From contig JALHPZ010000001.1 in assembly GCA_022842245.1 (NCBI GenBank), positions 147,472 to 211,471 of the forward strand: DNA of 64,000 nucleotides, read 5' to 3'. Shown here piece after piece: positions 60,858 to 64,000 of this stretch. The notes beneath the pieces were generated by a model that was not told the origin of the DNA, searched no databases, and worked only from the letters and a program-made list of their open reading frames with translations. How positions within the stretch are numbered: position 1 is the first letter of the stretch; the number at the start of each line of letters is the position of its first letter. Made by a program: the position numbers and the translations under genes. This DNA is from Gemmataceae bacterium. GTDB taxonomy: Bacteria; Planctomycetota; Planctomycetia; Gemmatales; Gemmataceae.

Positions 60858-63311
60858 ATGATGAACACCCTGCGCTGCCGGGCCTGCGGCTGCGAGTTCA
60901 CCGTCGAGCGGACCCTCACGAAGGAGGAGCAGGACCACCCGCTCTGCGAGCGGTGCGAGTCGGAGATGCTCCGTCGCGCCACGCCCGCAAACGAACCGGC
61001 CCCGCCGAAGGGTACGGTCGTGCAGCAATCCCCGCCGCGGTCCGCCAGCCCGAAATCGACCACGCAGGTTTTCTCGGGCGACGACGCGCTGGTCGCGCCG
61101 CCGAGCGTTCCGCTCCCCACCATCCCCGGCTACCGCGTGCTCGGCGTGCTCGGCAAGGGCGGCATGGGCATCGTGTTCCGCGCCGAGCAGGAGAAGGCGA
61201 ACAACCGGACCGTCGCGATCAAAATGATCCTCGCGCACCGGGGCTTCGACGGCGAGCAGGACCGGCGCTTCGAAACGGAGGTGAACGCCGTCAGTTCCCT
61301 CGAACACCCGAATATAGTGCGCGTGTACGAGGTCGGCGAGACGAACGGGCAGCAATACTTCACGATGGAGTACTGCCCCGGCGGCACGCTGTACGACCGG
61401 TTGAAGGACCGAGTCATGCCGGCGCGGGAGGCGGCGGGCACGATCGCGGTGCTCGCGCGGGCGATCGCGGCCGTACACGCCCGGAACATCATCCACCGCG
61501 ACCTGAAGCCGTTGAACGTTCTGTACGACGCGCACGGTGTGCCGAAGATCACCGACTTCGGCCTCGCCAAGAACATCGAGGCGGACGACGGCGGCACCGC
61601 GACCGGCTCGGTGATGGGCACGCTGGGGTACATGTCCCCGGAGCAGGCAAGCGGCAAGGGAAACAAGCCCACGCCCGAGACGGACGTGTACGCGCTGGGG
61701 GCGATCCTGTACTCGTGCTTGACCGGTCGGGTTCCGCTGGCGGGGTCCACGGTGCCGGATACGTTGAACCAGATTCAGAACATCGATCCGGTGCCGGTGC
61801 GACGGCTTGTGCCGAACGCCCCGCGCGACCTGGAGACGATCTGTGAAAAGTGTTTGCAGAAGGACCCGACGCGGCGCTACCGGACGGCGGCGGATCTGGC
61901 GGACGACCTGCAGCGGTACCTCGAGGGGCGGCCGATCGCGGCGCGTCCGGTGTCCCGCGCGGAGAAGCTCTGGAAGGCGGCGAAGCGCCGGCCGGCGGCG
62001 GCGGCGCTCGTCGCGACGCTCGTGGCGAGCGGGATTGGAGCCGCCGTCGCCGCCGTGCTGCTCTACTTCGCCAGCGAGCGCGAGCGCGGCCTGCGCCTCC
62101 TCGCCGACGACAACGCCCGCCGTGCCGAGGTCGCCGCCAAACGCGCCCAGCGATTCTCCGGATACATCCTCGCCAGCCTCGGCGAGACGGACTTCTGGTC
62201 CCGCTATATACCGCTTTACGTCGTCGAAGAGGGCAAGACCGCCGGCGGCGCCGACGGTATCCACGTTTCGCCGGACTACCTGCGCAAGCTGACCGCGCTC
62301 GCCGCGACCGAACTGGCGGATCAACCCCACGAGCGCGCCAAGGTGTTCCTGACACTCGCGAGCGCCTTCCGCACGCAAGCCCAGTTCACCGACTCCGCCG
62401 GGGCGCTCGATGAAGCTGAGAAGGCATTCGCGGCGGCCGCGGAAACCTCGGCCGAGGACCGCGAACGACTGCGGTTCGCCCGCGCGTGCCACCTGCACGA
62501 GGTGGGCGAATTCGAAACGGCCTACCGGCTGTTCGTCGATTTGCTCGATGGAACACGCTCCACCTTCAGCGAAACGGAAGTCGTCGACACGCGTCTGCGT
62601 CTCGCCTGGCTGTGCGCGCACCGGCGCGCCGTGCGCCGACACGTCGACGACGCGACCGGCCGCGCCATCGCCGCCCGTGCCCGGGACGAACTCCAGAAAT
62701 CGCTCGCCTTCTACAAACTGGACAAAACGCCGCTCGCGAAGGTGAAGCGGTTCATTGCCGAGATTCTCCTCGTGCTCGAGAGCGGCCAGATCGACTCGAA
62801 GACGGGCACGGATCTGTTGATGAAGGCGACCAACCTGCCGAACGCCGACCTGTTGATAAGGGCGGCGGCGATCTATCTCGAGGCCGAGCGATTGCGGAGG
62901 GAAGGGAAGTTCGCGGAGTCGATCGCCAAGTTCCGCGAGTTGGAACAGCTCACGCTGCAAAAGTTCGGTCGGGAGGGGTTCTTCCACATCGTCGCGCTCG
63001 CGGCGCTCGCCGGCGGGGAGAATACCGCCTTCGAGCGATCCGCCGACGCCGCCCTGCGAGCGAAAAGCCTGACGGACGCCGCGGAGCATACGCGCGAATG
63101 CATCCGCTACGCCGAACTCCTCGCGCCCCGGCATCCGTTCCTTGCCGAAGGGTACTTCAACCTTGCGCAGCTCCTCCAGGCCCGAAAGGACTTGGCCGGC
63201 GCGCGGGAGGCGCTGCGAAAGGCGCGTGCGGTCGCCTGGTTCCATCCCGTCGACCTCAAGCTCCTCGTCGAACGGATCGACGCGCTGGAAGCCCGACTTC
63301 CCAAGGAATGA
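60858..63311 (+). CDS. Ser/Thr protein kinase with N-terminal zinc ribbon and TPR-like tail
   Basis: The 817-residue protein starts with a small zinc-ribbon-like motif (CRACGCEF, later CERCESE). The kinase domain has complete motifs: GKGGMGIVFRA, VAIKMIL, HRDLKPLN, DFGLA and SPEQA. A membrane helix (ATLVASGIGAAVAAVLLYFA) and an alpha-helical tail of about 400 residues follow with TPR-like pairs (EAEKAFAAAAETSAEDRERL, EGYFNLAQLLQARKDLAGAR). All catalytic residues are intact. An ECF sigma gene follows 49 bp downstream, a common planctomycete pairing. Confidence 0.93.
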   Translation: MMNTLRCRACGCEFTVERTLTKEEQDHPLCERCESEMLRRATPANEPAPPKGTVVQQSPPRSASPKSTTQVFSGDDALVAPPSVPLPTIPGYRVLGVLGKGGMGIVFRAEQEKANNRTVAIKMILAHRGFDGEQDRRFETEVNAVSSLEHPNIVRVYEVGETNGQQYFTMEYCPGGTLYDRLKDRVMPAREAAGTIAVLARAIAAVHARNIIHRDLKPLNVLYDAHGVPKITDFGLAKNIEADDGGTATGSVMGTLGYMSPEQASGKGNKPTPETDVYALGAILYSCLTGRVPLAGSTVPDTLNQIQNIDPVPVRRLVPNAPRDLETICEKCLQKDPTRRYRTAADLADDLQRYLEGRPIAARPVSRAEKLWKAAKRRPAAAALVATLVASGIGAAVAAVLLYFASERERGLRLLADDNARRAEVAAKRAQRFSGYILASLGETDFWSRYIPLYVVEEGKTAGGADGIHVSPDYLRKLTALAATELADQPHERAKVFLTLASAFRTQAQFTDSAGALDEAEKAFAAAAETSAEDRERLRFARACHLHEVGEFETAYRLFVDLLDGTRSTFSETEVVDTRLRLAWLCAHRRAVRRHVDDATGRAIAARARDELQKSLAFYKLDKTPLAKVKRFIAEILLVLESGQIDSKTGTDLLMKATNLPNADLLIRAAAIYLEAERLRREGKFAESIAKFRELEQLTLQKFGREGFFHIVALAALAGGENTAFERSADAALRAKSLTDAAEHTRECIRYAELLAPRHPFLAEGYFNLAQLLQARKDLAGAREALRKARAVAWFHPVDLKLLVERIDALEARLPKE

Positions 63312-63360
63312 CGCCTTTTGATTGCGTCCGGGCGTACAGCACCGCATAATCACCAATCCG

Positions 63361-63903
63361 ATGGACCGCACGCCCGCGAGCCTGATCGAACAACTCCGCC
63401 AGCGCCCCACCGGCGCGGAATGGGCGCAGTTCGTTCAGCTCTATTCCCCGGTGCTATTGGGTTGGACCCGCCGGCTCGGCGTGCCCGACGCCGACCGCGC
63501 CGACCTCATCCAGGACACCTTCGTCTCGCTACTACGCGCCCTGCCCGCCTCTCGCTACGACCCGACCCGCCGCTTCCGCAACTGGCTCTACGCCATCCTC
63601 GCCAACCACTGGAAGGACCGCCTGCGCCGCCGGTCCCCCGGCCCGCTGACGATCGACGTACCGGACGCGGCGGACGAATCCGACGAGTCGGAGTACCGCG
63701 CGGTGCTGCTGCGCCGCGCACTCGAAATCGTCCGGCCGGAATTCTCCGAGCGGGATTGGAAGTCGTTTGTCGACAGCGCGCTTCACGGCCGCCCGATCGC
63801 CGATGTCGCGGCCGAACTCGACGTCTCGCCAAATGTCGTCTATCTCGCGCGCTCCCGCGTGCTCCGACGGTTGCGCACCGTCCTCGGCGAATTGTTCGAG
63901 TAA
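63361..63903 (+). CDS. ECF RNA polymerase sigma factor
   Basis: The 180-residue protein has region 2 (EWAQFVQLYSPVLLGWTRRL, DADRADLIQDTFVSLLRALP, FRNWLYAILANHWKDRLRRR) and region 4 (FSERDWKSFVDSALHGRPIA, DVAAELDVSPNVVYLARSRV). It belongs to the planctomycete group of small ECF factors that sit next to kinases, which suggests control by phosphorylation rather than by an anti-sigma factor. The start is ATG 63361. The preceding kinase and the gene beginning at 63972 are likely in one operon. Confidence 0.93.
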   Translation: MDRTPASLIEQLRQRPTGAEWAQFVQLYSPVLLGWTRRLGVPDADRADLIQDTFVSLLRALPASRYDPTRRFRNWLYAILANHWKDRLRRRSPGPLTIDVPDAADESDESEYRAVLLRRALEIVRPEFSERDWKSFVDSALHGRPIADVAAELDVSPNVVYLARSRVLRRLRTVLGELFE

Positions 63904-63971
63904 ATTTCCATTTCCCGACAGACGGAACGATCCCGTCCGTAATGTTGGCACCTCGATTCCGCGGTGCCGCC

Positions 63972-64000
63972 ATGACGCAATCCCCTCCCGACGCCGAAAC
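63972..64000 (+). CDS. Start of a gene cut by the window edge
   Basis: ATG 63972 opens a frame (MTQSPPDAE) 68 bp after the sigma-factor stop and runs off the window. By analogy with similar loci a kinase is possible, but nothing in these nine residues shows it. Confidence 0.35.

Overview
The window is high-GC bacterial DNA that reads as a member of the Planctomycetes, most likely the Gemmata/Gemmataceae side. This is inferred from gene content: a PSD1-type cytochrome/DUF1549/DUF1553 protein overlapping a Tat-exported DUF1501 protein, a Cys-type sulfatase, five Hanks-type Ser/Thr kinases, two small ECF sigma factors, a secreted protein with the N-terminal LEDRN motif, and many short palindromic and heptamer repeats. 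No ribosomal RNA, complete insertion sequence, prophage or CRISPR array was seen.

Layout. Bases 1-6100: tail of a TPR protein, an M24-like/gamma-carbonic-anhydrase operon, an arginase-family protein, a tyrosine-phosphatase-like protein, a Phd/VapC-type toxin-antitoxin pair and a sulfatase. 6100-16400: the PSD1/DUF1501 operon, a quinone reductase, then an AsmA-like giant protein with an LptF/LptG permease (envelope lipid transport). 16400-17800: ten minus-strand tRNA or tRNA-like genes separated by heptamer-armed palindromes; a second pair (Gln, Asn) lies at 32520-32803. 18000-27000: ribD, an esterase, a zinc-ribbon/SPFH membrane pair, a two-component system and a VWA protein. 27000-34100: two secreted proteins that share a module, an FHA-GAF-sigma54 activator, and an ECF sigma factor with a probable anti-sigma partner. 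34100-41000: a secreted protein of unknown function, a MITE-like element, a DEAD-box helicase and two FAD oxidoreductases. 41000-50500: nagA and two kinases, a sirohydrochlorin chelatase-like protein, ettA, rdgB and a secreted protein. 50500-56000: a TIM-barrel isomerase, decayed genes (an RHS remnant and a methyltransferase fragment) and a transglutaminase-like secreted protein with its partner. 56000-64000: two large kinases, a UDP-glucuronate decarboxylase-like enzyme, an ECF sigma factor and the first codons of one more gene.

The genes form small independent operons rather than one pathway. The recurring theme is envelope and extracytoplasmic work (sulfatase, esterase, lipid export, secreted proteins) combined with heavy signalling capacity. 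The most unusual content is non-coding: tRNA-like genes with abnormal anticodon or D arms lying among palindromes whose arms are tandem heptamers, the same architecture rebuilt elsewhere with a different heptamer, a hairpin present twice with compensating stem changes, and a roughly 320-bp inverted-repeat element flanked by 12-bp direct repeats.
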